Origin: Buttiauxella sp965119215
GTDB taxonomy: Bacteria; Pseudomonadota; Gammaproteobacteria; Enterobacterales; Enterobacteriaceae
Length of the DNA stretch: 64,000 nucleotides
Assembly: GCA_965119215.1 (NCBI GenBank)
Contig: CBCPKK010000017.1
Coordinates: 99,026-163,025 of the forward strand
Direction: 5' to 3'
The notes beneath the pieces were generated by a model. It was not told where the DNA came from. It did not search any database and was given only the letters and a program-made list of their open reading frames with translations. Every line of letters begins with the position of its first letter. Position 1 is the stretch's first letter. Positions 54,597 through 63,369 of this stretch are shown here, one piece after another. Position numbers and translations under genes: made by a program.

Positions 54597-54626
54597 GTGC
54601 GTCCGTAAAGTGTTTTACGGACGCAC
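54597..54626 (-). repeat. Perfect 13-bp hairpin between binding-protein and ATPase genes
   Basis: GTGCGTCCGTAAA (54597-54609) pairs perfectly with TTTACGGACGCAC (54614-54626) around a 4-nt loop. It is placed after the binding-protein gene, where such hairpins stabilise the first cistron and keep binding protein in excess over the membrane parts. Confidence 0.8.
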
Positions 54627-54636
54627 GAATCGTCTA

Positions 54637-55683
54637 TTAGTGAGTAATGCCTAATTTCTGACAGGCCTGCTGATATTCGCCAGTACAAACCTGCTCTGGT
54701 GTCTGAATCTTTTTATCAAAGATCTCAGCTTTGATATTTTTGGCTGTGATGACTGCCGGGACAAAAAGTTGAGAAGGGGTGTTATACAAAGTAGAGGTCG
54801 CTTTTGGCGTCTGACCGTTGATTAACTGCACGGCGACGTTTGCCGCTGCTGCCGCTACGATTTCCGAAGGTTTAGAAATGGTGTTGTATTGATCACCGGA
54901 AATAATTAGCTGTAATGCGGCTGTGGTCGCATCGTTGCCGGTAACCGGTGGAATCGGCTGCACGCCTCCCGCTTTAAATGCAGCAATAGCACCACCACCG
55001 GTCCCATCGTTCGCCGCAACCACACCTTTAATTTGATCGCTAAAACGGGTGATCTGGCCTGCGGTCCATTCCTGCGCCTTTGGCGGTGCCCATTCTGGGG
55101 TATCAAATTCTGCCAGTGTTTTGTAACCCGAATCTTTAAGCCCGCGATGAATACCATCGCGAATCAGGCCTGCTGCGGCATCTGTCGGTGAACCATTGAT
55201 TTCTAAAACGCCCGATCCGGCAGGAACTCCGGTTGATTTAAGATGCTCAACCAGCGAGGTGGAAATGGCGTACCCAATACCTTCGTTATCAAAAGAGATA
55301 TAAAAATCGGCTGGCTTTCCAGGGATTGGACGATCGTAAGCGACGACTTTAACGCCCTGAGAGTGAGCAATTTCAACCAGGCCTGCGGCGGCAGAAGAAT
55401 CAACCGGATCGAGAACAATCACCTTCGCCCCCTGCGTAATGGCAGAGTTAAATTGCTGCTGTTGTAACGAAGCATTGGCATTGGCGTTTTGGTAGATAAC
55501 CTTGCACTGCTGGCAAAGCTTAGTTAGCTCAGCTTTGAAACCGGGGAAATCATGTTGTTCGTAGCGGGTAGATGCTTGATCGGGCATCAAAAAAGCGACA
55601 GTTGCAGCCTCTTGTGCTTGTGCTGCGCCAGTAAAACCTACTACAGCCATAAGGGATGCTTTGAACATAGTACGATATTGCAT
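54637..55683 (-). CDS. Periplasmic sugar-binding protein of ABC importer
   Basis: The 348-residue precursor has a signal peptide (MQYRTMFKASLMAVVGFTGA, cleaved after AQA) and a type I periplasmic binding fold. Typical segments are KVIVLDPVDSSAAAGLVEIA, KVVAYDRPIPG and VVAANDGTGGGAIAAFKAGG, as in xylose/ribose-type proteins. The ATG at 55683 follows GAGGAG. It is the first gene of the importer operon. A sequence matching the rbt operator lies 96-116 bp upstream, so ribitol is a likely ligand. Confidence 0.92.
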   Translation of the reverse strand: MQYRTMFKASLMAVVGFTGAAQAQEAATVAFLMPDQASTRYEQHDFPGFKAELTKLCQQCKVIYQNANANASLQQQQFNSAITQGAKVIVLDPVDSSAAAGLVEIAHSQGVKVVAYDRPIPGKPADFYISFDNEGIGYAISTSLVEHLKSTGVPAGSGVLEINGSPTDAAAGLIRDGIHRGLKDSGYKTLAEFDTPEWAPPKAQEWTAGQITRFSDQIKGVVAANDGTGGGAIAAFKAGGVQPIPPVTGNDATTAALQLIISGDQYNTISKPSEIVAAAAANVAVQLINGQTPKATSTLYNTPSQLFVPAVITAKNIKAEIFDKKIQTPEQVCTGEYQQACQKLGITH

Positions 55684-55778
55684 ATCTCTGCTCCTCACTG
55701 ATCCGAACACGGGTATCGACTTCAGCATTTTTACCGCGAAACCAAAAATGAAACTTCTATTTATCATTTGGTTTACAT

Positions 55779-55799
55779 TTGCTCAATCGGTGAAGCAGA
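55779..55799. promoter_or_regulatory. Second RbtR-like operator, upstream of the ABC importer
   Basis: The site begins TTGCTCAATCG and ends AAGCAGA, matching the rbtD/rbtR site (45229-45249) at 18 of 21 positions. It has the same orientation relative to the gene it would control. It is 96-116 bp upstream of the binding-protein start. Confidence 0.72.
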
Positions 55800-55902
55800 A
55801 TTGCCACCACTCATTTACCTTGTCAAGATAAGTCAGAAAAGAGAGGTTGTTTTTGTGATTGACTGCAGAATAGCTTGCGAGAGGGTAGGGAGTAGAACCA
55901 AT

Positions 55903-55932
55903 AAAAAGGCCGCAAATATATGCGGCCTTTTT
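55903..55932. terminator. Terminator at the end of pta
   Basis: AAAAAGGCCGCA (55903-55914) pairs perfectly with TGCGGCCTTTTT (55921-55932) around AATATA. It is bidirectional in form and ends the leftward ackA-pta transcript. It also isolates the pentitol island from pta. Confidence 0.93.
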
Positions 55933-55947
55933 GCTTCTCAGAAAGAT

Positions 55948-58089
55948 TTATTCTTGTTGAGAAGACTGAATCGCAGTCAGTGCGATGGTGTAAACGATAT
56001 CGTCTACCAGTGCGCCACGAGACAAGTCGTTGACCGGTTTACGCATACCTTGCAGCATCGGCCCGATGGAGATCAGGTCTGCAGAGCGCTGTACCGCTTT
56101 ATAGGTGGTGTTACCGGTGTTCAGGTCTGGGAAGATGAACACGGTAGCGCGACCCGCAACCGGTGAGTTTGGCGCTTTGGATTTAGCAACATCTGCCATA
56201 ACCGCAGCGTCGTACTGCAACGGACCGTCGATGACCAGGTCAGGACGTTTTTCTTGAGCAATACGCGTAGCTTCACGCACTTTCTCAACGTCGCTGCCTG
56301 CACCTGAAGTGCCGGTGGAGTAGGACAGCATCGCAACGCGTGGGTCGATACCGAATGCAGCAGCGGAATCCGCAGACTGAATCGCGATTTCTGCCAGTTG
56401 CTCAGCAGTTGGATCTGGGTTAATCGCGCAGTCGCCGTAAACATAAACTTGTTCAGGCAGCAGCATGAAGAACACGGAAGAAACCAGAGAGCTGCCCGGT
56501 GCGGTTTTGATCAGCTGCAACGGAGGACGAATGGTGTTTGCGGTGGTGTGAACAGCACCGGAAACCAGACCGTCAACTTCGTCTTGCTCAAGCATCAGCG
56601 TACCCAGCACAACGTTGTCTTCCAGTTGCTCGCGAGCAACGGCTTCGGTCATGCCTTTGCTCTTACGCAGCTCAACCAGACGCGCAACGTAGCTTTCGCG
56701 AACCACTTCTGGATCGACGATTTCGATGCCTGCGCTCAGTTCAACGCCTTGCGCTGCGGCTACACGGGTGATTTCATCCGGGTTACCTAACAGTACGCAA
56801 GTTGCGATACCACGTTCAGCACAAATCGCGGCTGCTTTAACAGTACGCGGCTCTTCGCCTTCTGGCAGTACAACACGTTTGCCGGCTTTACGTGCCAGCT
56901 CAGTGAGCTGATAACGGAATGCAGGAGGAGACAGGCGACGGCTGCGCTCGGACGTTGCAGTCAGAGATTCAATCCAGTTTGCATCAATGTGGCTTGCCAC
57001 ATATTCCTGCACTTTCTCGATACGCTGATGGTCGTCAGTTGGGACTTCCAGGTTGAAGCTTTGCAGGCTCAGGGAAGTCTGCCAGGTGTTGGTATCAACC
57101 ATGAACAGCGGCAGGCCGGTGGCGAATGCACGCTCACACAGTTTGCTCACGCGTGGGTCCATTTCGTAACCACCGGTCAGCAGAACAGCACCGATATCCA
57201 CGCCATTCATGGCGGCCAGGCACGCTGCAACCAGCACGTCTGGACGGTCTGCGGAAGTCACCAGCAGTGAACCTGGGCGGAAGTGTTCCAGCATGTGCGG
57301 GATGCTGCGCGCACAGAAGGTAACAGATTTCACGCGACGAGTTTTGATGTCGCCTTCGTTGATGATGGTGGCGTTCAGGTGACGCGCCATATCAATTGCG
57401 CGAGTTGCGATCAGATCGAAACTCCACGGTATACAACCCAGAACTGGCAGCGGGCTGTCAGCAAACAGTTCTTTAGGGTCGATGTTGGCGATGCTCGCTT
57501 TAGTCGAGTCATCGAAAATCTCGGACAGGTCTGGACGAGTACGACCTTGTTCATCAACTGGGGCATTCAGTTTGTTAATGATAACGCCAGTGATGTTGGT
57601 ATTTTTGCTGCCACCGAAGCTGCTACGAGCCAGTTCGATACGCTCTTTCATCTGCTCTGGGGAGTTGTTGCCCAGGGACATAACGAAGACGATTTCAGCG
57701 TTCAGCGTTTTGGCAATTTCGTAGTTCAGAGACTGCGCAAACTGATGCTTACGAGTAGGAACCAGACCTTCAACCAGAATCACTTCAGCGTCTTTGCTGC
57801 TGTTATGGAAGTTGGCGATGATTTCTTCCATCAGCACGTCTTGTTGGTTGCTCGACAGCAGCGACTCAACGTGTGCCATGTGCAGCGGCTCAGCAGTAGG
57901 GATGCTGGAGTTTACGCGCACAATGCTGGTGGTTTGATCGGGAGTATCGTCACCGGTACGCGGTTGGGCGATAGGTTTGAAAACGCTAAGGCGAACGCCT
58001 TTTTGTTCCATAGCACGGATAACACCAAGGCTGACGCTGGTCAGGCCGACGCTGGTTCCGGTAGGGATCAACATAATAGTACGGGACAC
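55948..58089 (-). CDS. pta: Pta, phosphate acetyltransferase
   Basis: The 713-residue protein (E. coli 714) has an N-terminal P-loop-like DRTGG domain (IMLIPTGTSVGLTSVSLGVI), a central DRTGG part, and the C-terminal catalytic PTA domain with NVVLGTLMLEQDEVDGLVSG and SYSTGTSGAGSDVEKV. It interconverts acetyl-CoA and acetyl phosphate. I chose the GTG at 58089 behind AGAGG; nine extra codons upstream are not conserved. It is in an operon with ackA, 81 bp downstream of it. Confidence 0.97.
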   Translation of the reverse strand: MSRTIMLIPTGTSVGLTSVSLGVIRAMEQKGVRLSVFKPIAQPRTGDDTPDQTTSIVRVNSSIPTAEPLHMAHVESLLSSNQQDVLMEEIIANFHNSSKDAEVILVEGLVPTRKHQFAQSLNYEIAKTLNAEIVFVMSLGNNSPEQMKERIELARSSFGGSKNTNITGVIINKLNAPVDEQGRTRPDLSEIFDDSTKASIANIDPKELFADSPLPVLGCIPWSFDLIATRAIDMARHLNATIINEGDIKTRRVKSVTFCARSIPHMLEHFRPGSLLVTSADRPDVLVAACLAAMNGVDIGAVLLTGGYEMDPRVSKLCERAFATGLPLFMVDTNTWQTSLSLQSFNLEVPTDDHQRIEKVQEYVASHIDANWIESLTATSERSRRLSPPAFRYQLTELARKAGKRVVLPEGEEPRTVKAAAICAERGIATCVLLGNPDEITRVAAAQGVELSAGIEIVDPEVVRESYVARLVELRKSKGMTEAVAREQLEDNVVLGTLMLEQDEVDGLVSGAVHTTANTIRPPLQLIKTAPGSSLVSSVFFMLLPEQVYVYGDCAINPDPTAEQLAEIAIQSADSAAAFGIDPRVAMLSYSTGTSGAGSDVEKVREATRIAQEKRPDLVIDGPLQYDAAVMADVAKSKAPNSPVAGRATVFIFPDLNTGNTTYKAVQRSADLISIGPMLQGMRKPVNDLSRGALVDDIVYTIALTAIQSSQQE

Positions 58090-58140
58090 GGTATAACCTC
58101 TTTGTTGCACAAGCACAGCTTGTGAGACTCAGAAAACAAC

Positions 58141-58162
58141 ACCGCCAGCGAAGGCTGGCGGT
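58141..58162 (-). repeat. Hairpin between ackA and pta
   Basis: ACCGCCAGC (58141-58149) pairs perfectly with GCTGGCGGT (58154-58162) around GAAG. There is no T run in the direction of transcription, so it probably tunes pta relative to ackA rather than ending the transcript. Confidence 0.7.
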
Positions 58163-58170
58163 AAGGAGAA

Positions 58171-59373
58171 TCAAGCGGTCAGGCGAGATGCATCCTGAGC
58201 GATAACCAGTTCTTCGTTGGTCGGAATGACCACCGCAGCACGGGTACCCTCTTTGTTGATGAAGCCTGATTTGCCAAAGCGAGCGGCCAGGTTGCGTTCG
58301 TGGTCAACTTCGAAGCCCAGAACACCCAGTTTGCCCAGAGACAGTTCACGTACCATCGCTGCGTTTTCACCGATACCACCAGTGAACACCACTGCATCCA
58401 GACGACCGTCCATCAGCGCAGTGTAAGAGCCGATGTATTTAGCCAGACGGTGACAGAACACATCCATTGCACGCTTAGCGTCTTCTTTGGTTGCGTAGTT
58501 GTCTTCAACATAACGGCAGTCGCTGGTGACTTCAGTCAGACCCAACAGGCCAGATTCTTTCGTCAGCATTTTGTTGATGTCATCAACGCTCATGCCCAGG
58601 GAGTCATGCAGGTGGAAGATAATTGCTGGATCGATGTCACCAGAACGGGTGCCCATGACCAGGCCTTCCAGCGGAGTCAGGCCCATAGAGGTGTCAACAC
58701 ACTTGCCGTTACGGATAGCAGAAACAGAACCGCCGTTGCCCAGGTGGCAAGTGATGATGTTCAGTTCTTCCACTGGCTTGTTCAGCATTTTCGCGGCTTC
58801 TTGAGTCACGTAGAAGTGGCTGGTGCCGTGTGCGCCGTAGCGACGAACGCCGTGCTCTTTGTACAGTTTGTACGGCAGAGCATAGAGATAAGATTCTTCC
58901 GGCATGGTCTGATGGAACGCGGTGTCAAACACAGCAACGTTTTTATCAGCCAGTTTAGGGAAAGATTTCAGTGCTTCAGCAATACCGATCAGGTGCGCCG
59001 GGTTATGCAGAGGTGCAAAAGAAGACGTATCTTTGATACCCTGAATCACGGTCTCGTCGATAATGACGGAGCTGGTGTACTTCTCGCCGCCGTGAACAAC
59101 ACGGTGGCCGATAGCGGTCAGCTGCTCGGACAATTCAGGTTTTTGTGCCAAAATGGTATTAACCATAAAGTTCAGAGCTTCGCTGTGAGCGGCGCCTGCA
59201 CCCAAAGCCGCTTCTTGTTTACCGCCATCCATTTTCCATTTAATACGTGCTTCAGGAAGATGGAAACATTCGGCTAAACCAGAGAGGTACTCATCACCGT
59301 TTACAGCATCAATAATTGCGAATTTCAGTGAAGAGCTACCGCAGTTCAGAACCAGTACTAGCTTACTCGACAT
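58171..59373 (-). CDS. ackA: AckA, acetate kinase
   Basis: The 400-residue protein has the E. coli length and begins MSSKLVLVLNCGSSSLKFAI, the first acetokinase signature. The second signature region HRVVHGGEKYTSSVIID and GTSHFYVTQEAAKML follow, with the catalytic Arg and His residues in HRVVHGG and YGAHGTSH. It makes ATP and acetate from acetyl phosphate. It is first in the ackA-pta operon. Confidence 0.98.
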   Translation of the reverse strand: MSSKLVLVLNCGSSSLKFAIIDAVNGDEYLSGLAECFHLPEARIKWKMDGGKQEAALGAGAAHSEALNFMVNTILAQKPELSEQLTAIGHRVVHGGEKYTSSVIIDETVIQGIKDTSSFAPLHNPAHLIGIAEALKSFPKLADKNVAVFDTAFHQTMPEESYLYALPYKLYKEHGVRRYGAHGTSHFYVTQEAAKMLNKPVEELNIITCHLGNGGSVSAIRNGKCVDTSMGLTPLEGLVMGTRSGDIDPAIIFHLHDSLGMSVDDINKMLTKESGLLGLTEVTSDCRYVEDNYATKEDAKRAMDVFCHRLAKYIGSYTALMDGRLDAVVFTGGIGENAAMVRELSLGKLGVLGFEVDHERNLAARFGKSGFINKEGTRAAVVIPTNEELVIAQDASRLTA

Positions 59374-59458
59374 GGAAGTACCTACTTTTATACGTGGCTA
59401 AAAAAACGTCATTTAGTCTCTCAGCGTAGCGCATGATGAGACAGACATTTATGATTAA

Positions 59459-59490
59459 CGTCATGCCAGAAGCGTTTTTTTGGCATGACG
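59459..59490. promoter_or_regulatory. Perfect 10-bp inverted repeat upstream of ackA
   Basis: CGTCATGCCA (59459-59468) and TGGCATGACG (59481-59490) are perfect inverted arms around 12 bases that include a T run. It is about 90 bp upstream of ackA in the 335-bp ackA-yfbV spacer, which otherwise shows no gene. It could be a regulator site or a hairpin in the ackA leader. Confidence 0.5.
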
Positions 59491-59708
59491 AATAAATACT
59501 CTAGAGTTTACGCCATATTGCGTGTTTTTCCGGCAATAGCGAACTGAGCAAAAAATTGACAACCTGCGGTTTCCCTTCTACGGCCGTCAAGGCCGGCACA
59601 GGATAACTGATTGCGACGGTCAAAGACAAAAGATTTTGAACCATGTAATTTAGAGTTGTTGTTTTGCACAAAAATTTTATTTTTTATATGTGAAGTTGAG
59701 GTAAAGCC

Positions 59709-60164
59709 ATGTCGACACCCTTAAATAGCCACGCAAGCTGGTTTAGCATGTTCAGCCGTGGACAACACTATTCGAAGACCTGGCCTGTCGATAAACGTCT
59801 CGCGCCAGTCTTTGTTGAGAACCGTGTCATCCGCGCTACGCGTTTTGCCATCCGCTTTATGCCCCCGCTAGCTGTGTTCACGCTGACCTGGCAGATTGCT
59901 CTTGGCGGCCAGCTCGGCCCTGCGGTAGCAACCGCTTTATTCGCCTGCAGTTTGCCAATGCAGGGGCTGTGGTGGTTAGGCAAACGTTCCGTGACGCCGT
60001 TACCCCCTACAATTTTAAGCTGGTTCTACGAAGTGCGCGGTAAATTACAAGACGCAGGGCAGGCACTAGCGCCAATTGAAGGCAAGCCCGATTACCAGGC
60101 TCTGGCCGAAGTGCTTAAACGTGCGTTCAAGCAACTGGATAAAACTTTTCTGGATGATTTGTAA
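59709..60164 (+). CDS. yfbV: YfbV, UPF0208 membrane protein
   Basis: The 151-residue protein has the E. coli length, with two membrane helices (about 50-90) and a cytoplasmic C-terminus (SWFYEVRGKLQDAGQALAPI). It starts MSTPLNSHASWFSMFSRGQH. YfbV limits contacts between the Ter macrodomain and its flanks in E. coli. TGAGGT precedes the start. It is divergent from ackA. Confidence 0.95.
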   Translation: MSTPLNSHASWFSMFSRGQHYSKTWPVDKRLAPVFVENRVIRATRFAIRFMPPLAVFTLTWQIALGGQLGPAVATALFACSLPMQGLWWLGKRSVTPLPPTILSWFYEVRGKLQDAGQALAPIEGKPDYQALAEVLKRAFKQLDKTFLDDL

Positions 60165-60261
60165 TTGCCCTGCGGTTACGCATATAAAGGAAGGCATACT
60201 GTTTAGCAGGACTTAAACTCAATGTTTTACCTGCGTATTTTTCCATCAAAGGAGCCAGGAA

Positions 60262-60756
60262 ATGGAAATGACTAACGCCCAGCGTCTGATTTTATCGAAT
60301 CAGTACAAAATGATGACCATGCTCGATGCAGACAACGCCGAGCGTTATCGTCGCCTGCAAACGATTATTGAGCGCGGCTACGGCCTGCAAATGCGCGAGC
60401 TGGATCGTGAGTTCGGTGAGCTGACGGAAGAAACTTGCCGCACGGTTATCGACATCATGGAGATGTACCACGCGCTGCATGTCTCCTGGACCAATCTCAA
60501 AGATAGCCAGGAAATCGACGAACGCCGTGTCACATTCCTTGGCTTCGACGCGGCGACAGAAGCTCGATTCCTGGGCTATGTTCGCTTTATGGTAAACGTT
60601 GAAGGCCGTTATGCGCATTTTGACGCAGGCACTCATGGCTTTAACGCGCAGACCCCAATGTGGGAAAAATATCAGCGTATGTTGAAGGTGTGGCAGTCTT
60701 GCCCACGTCAGTACCATTTAAGTGCGAACGAGATCGCGCAAATTATTAATGCCTGA
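60262..60756 (+). CDS. yfbU: YfbU, UPF0304 protein
   Basis: The 164-residue protein closely matches E. coli YfbU (164 residues), starting MEMTNAQRLILSNQYKMMTM and containing RRVTFLGFDAATEARFLGYV. AGGAGCCAGGA precedes the ATG. Overproduction is toxic in E. coli, but no biochemical function is settled. It is followed closely by yfbT. Confidence 0.95.
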   Translation: MEMTNAQRLILSNQYKMMTMLDADNAERYRRLQTIIERGYGLQMRELDREFGELTEETCRTVIDIMEMYHALHVSWTNLKDSQEIDERRVTFLGFDAATEARFLGYVRFMVNVEGRYAHFDAGTHGFNAQTPMWEKYQRMLKVWQSCPRQYHLSANEIAQIINA

Positions 60757-60769
60757 GGGGAGAAGCGTA

Positions 60770-61429
60770 GTGAAGTGCAAAGGTTTCTTGTTTGATTTGG
60801 ATGGGACTCTGGTTGACTCCCTGCCAGCAGTAGAGCGTGCATGGATTAACTGGGCAAAGCGATTCGATATTTCGCCACAAGAAGTATTAGGCTTCATTCA
60901 TGGCAAACAGGCGATCACTTCTTTACGTCACTTTATGGCCGGTGCTTCGGAAGAAGAGATCCAACTGGAGTTTTTACGTCTCGAAAAAATCGAGTCTGAA
61001 GACACTGACGGGATTATCGCCTTGCCTGGTGCCGTTGAGTTGCTGACTCATCTGAACGAAGCGGGCATTCCCTGGGCTATCGTTACCTCGGGTTCATTCC
61101 CTGTCGCTTCTGCACGTCGTGCAGCGGGTGGATTGCCAGAACCTGAAGTGCTTGTCACTGCTGAACGCGTAACTCGCGGAAAACCAGAGCCTGATGCCTA
61201 CCTGCTTGGTGCGCAATTGTTAGGTCTGGAACCTGAAGAGTGTGCGGTTGTGGAGGATGCGCCTGCTGGCGTACTTTCCGGTCTTGCTGCGGGCTGCCAT
61301 GTTATCGCGGTTAATGCTCCGGCTGATACACCGCGCCTTGAGCATGTCGATTATGCACTGCATTCATTGACTGAATTGCTGGTACAGAAGTTGCCCGATG
61401 GCACAGTCGAAGTGCTCAGAAAACACTAA
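60770..61429 (+). CDS. yfbT: YfbT (HxpA), HAD sugar phosphatase
   Basis: From GTG at 60770 the 219-residue protein starts VKCKGFLFDLDGTLVDSLPA (motif I, Asp9 and Asp11). Motif II is IVTSGS, motif III is in RGKPEPDAYLLGAQLL, and motif IV is VVEDAPAGVLSGLAAG. E. coli YfbT dephosphorylates sugar phosphates. GAGGGGAGA lies before the start; an earlier start at 60722 would overlap yfbU by 35 bases and is unconserved. Confidence 0.94.
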   Translation: MKCKGFLFDLDGTLVDSLPAVERAWINWAKRFDISPQEVLGFIHGKQAITSLRHFMAGASEEEIQLEFLRLEKIESEDTDGIIALPGAVELLTHLNEAGIPWAIVTSGSFPVASARRAAGGLPEPEVLVTAERVTRGKPEPDAYLLGAQLLGLEPEECAVVEDAPAGVLSGLAAGCHVIAVNAPADTPRLEHVDYALHSLTELLVQKLPDGTVEVLRKH

Positions 61430-61440
61430 ACACATGATTT

Positions 61441-61466
61441 AGCCCCGCGATAGTGGGGCTTTTTTA
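61441..61466 (+). terminator. Terminator after yfbT
   Basis: AGCCCC (61441-61446) pairs with GGGGCT (61455-61460), with inner bases able to extend the stem, followed by a run of six T. Confidence 0.85.
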
Positions 61467-61509
61467 TGGCATTCTTTTAACCCCCTGAGACAACTCATAA
61501 GGATTTGTT

Positions 61510-63342
61510 TTGAACTCGGAACTCATTTGGGTCTTATCGCTATTAGCGATTGCGGTGGTGCTCTTCGCCACCGGAAAAATACGTATGGATGCGGTCGCTT
61601 TACTTGTCATCGTTGCTTTTGTTCTCAGCGACACCCTCACTCTTAGCGAAGCCTTTTCTGGCTTTAGCGACCCCAACGTTATTCTGATTGCCGCGCTCTT
61701 TATTATTGGCGATGGCCTTGTGCGCACGGGTGTTGCCACAAAAATGGGCGCCTGGCTGGTGGATGTCGCGGGCAGCAGTGAAACCAAAATGCTGGTTTTG
61801 CTGATGCTAACGGTTGCAGGCTTGGGTGCTTTCATGAGCTCCACTGGCGTGGTCGCCATATTTATCCCGGTGGTGCTCAGCGTTTCCATGCGCATGAAAA
61901 CATCACCGTCGCGCTTAATGATGCCCCTGAGTTTTGCCGGATTAATTAGCGGCATGATGACGCTAGTGGCTACGCCGCCAAACCTGGTAGTAAACAGTGA
62001 ACTGTTGCGCGAAGGATTACAGGGTTTCCACTTCTTTAGCGTTACGCCGATTGGCCTCGTAGTTTTGTTGTTGGGCATTGCCTACATGCTTATCGCGCGT
62101 TTTGCGTTGAAAGGGCAGGACAAAGACGACGGCAGACATGACTGGCGACGCCGTACTTTTCGCGATCTGATTAAAGACTATCGGCTTACAGGCCGCGCCC
62201 GTCGCCTCGCAATTCGCCCAGGCTCACCGATGGTGGGTCGTCGTCTTGATGATTTAAAACTGCGCGAGCGTTATGGCGCAAACGTCATCGGCCTTGAGCG
62301 CTGGCGTAAATTTCGCCGGGTTATCGTCAACGTGACTGGCGTTACCGAATTTCGCGCGCGCGATGTGTTGCTGATTGATATGTCCGCCTCCGAAGTCGAT
62401 CTGCGTGAGTTTTGCAGCGAGCAGATGCTCGAGCCAATGGTTCTGCGCGGCGAGTATTTCTCAGACCAGGCGCTTGATGTAGGCATGGCGGAAGTTTCAC
62501 TTATTCCAGACTCTGAACTGCTTGGGCAAACGATACGCGAAATTGGTTTCCGTACTCGCTATGGCCTGAACATTGTAGGGCTACGCCGTGACGGTGAAGC
62601 GATGGAAGGGCTACTGGTGGATGAATCGTTGCAGCTCGGCGATATCTTGCTAGTAGTCGGTGACTGGAAACTGATTAGCCAGTTGCAGAAGAAAGGCCGC
62701 GATTTCCTGGTGCTGAACTTGCCAGTGGAAGAGGGGGAAGCGTCTCCGGCACATAGCCAGGCACCACACGCAATCTTCTGCCTGGCGTTGATGGTCGCAT
62801 TGATGCTGACCGACGAAATTCCCAATCCCATCGCAGCAATCATCGCCTGCTTGCTGATGGGTAAATTCCGCTGTATCGATATGGAAAGCGCATATAAAGC
62901 GGTACATTGGCCGAGCATTATTTTGATTGTCGGTATGATGCCGTTTGCTCTTGCGCTACAAAAGACCGGTGGCGTGGATTTAATCGTTAACGGATTGATG
63001 CGTATGGGGGGCGGATACGGCCCGCATTTGATGCTGATTTGCCTGTTTGTGATGTGTGCGGCGATTGGCCTGTTTATATCAAATACTGCGACAGCCGTTT
63101 TAATGGCTCCTATCGCGCTGGCTGCGGCAAAATCAATGGGCGTTTCGCCTTATCCGTTCGCCATGATAGTGGCACTGGCCGCATCAGCAGCCTTTATGAC
63201 GCCGGTATCGTCCCCTGTAAATACGTTAGTTCTGGGGCCGGGGAATTATAAATTCAGTGATTTTGTGAAGATGGGCGTGCCGTTTACCGTGATTGTGATG
63301 GTGGTGAGCGTGGTGATGGTGCCGATGTTATTTCCTTTTTGA
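61510..63342 (+). CDS. yfbS: YfbS, SLC13-type transporter with RCK domains
   Basis: The 610-residue protein (same as E. coli) has two membrane halves around a soluble part. The first half has GFSDPNVILIAALFIIGDGL and SSTGVVAIFIPVVLS; the second has FISNTATAVLMAPIALAAAK and TPVSSPVNTLVLGPGNY. Two RCK_C (TrkA-C) domains lie between them at about residues 215-400. The family moves di- and tricarboxylates or sulfate with sodium; the substrate here is unknown. It starts with TTG at 61510 behind AAGGA. Confidence 0.95.
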   Translation: MNSELIWVLSLLAIAVVLFATGKIRMDAVALLVIVAFVLSDTLTLSEAFSGFSDPNVILIAALFIIGDGLVRTGVATKMGAWLVDVAGSSETKMLVLLMLTVAGLGAFMSSTGVVAIFIPVVLSVSMRMKTSPSRLMMPLSFAGLISGMMTLVATPPNLVVNSELLREGLQGFHFFSVTPIGLVVLLLGIAYMLIARFALKGQDKDDGRHDWRRRTFRDLIKDYRLTGRARRLAIRPGSPMVGRRLDDLKLRERYGANVIGLERWRKFRRVIVNVTGVTEFRARDVLLIDMSASEVDLREFCSEQMLEPMVLRGEYFSDQALDVGMAEVSLIPDSELLGQTIREIGFRTRYGLNIVGLRRDGEAMEGLLVDESLQLGDILLVVGDWKLISQLQKKGRDFLVLNLPVEEGEASPAHSQAPHAIFCLALMVALMLTDEIPNPIAAIIACLLMGKFRCIDMESAYKAVHWPSIILIVGMMPFALALQKTGGVDLIVNGLMRMGGGYGPHLMLICLFVMCAAIGLFISNTATAVLMAPIALAAAKSMGVSPYPFAMIVALAASAAFMTPVSSPVNTLVLGPGNYKFSDFVKMGVPFTVIVMVVSVVMVPMLFPF

Positions 63343-63369
63343 CCGTTTTATTACCCTCCCCAGAAGGGA

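Noticed and set aside
57283..58125. A 280-codon open frame antisense to pta
   Set aside because: It is a shadow of the strongly biased pta coding sequence, with no start signal or recognisable domain.
58300..59277. A 325-codon open frame antisense to ackA
   Set aside because: It lies fully inside ackA, which has all family signatures. Long antisense frames are common in highly expressed enterobacterial genes because of codon bias.
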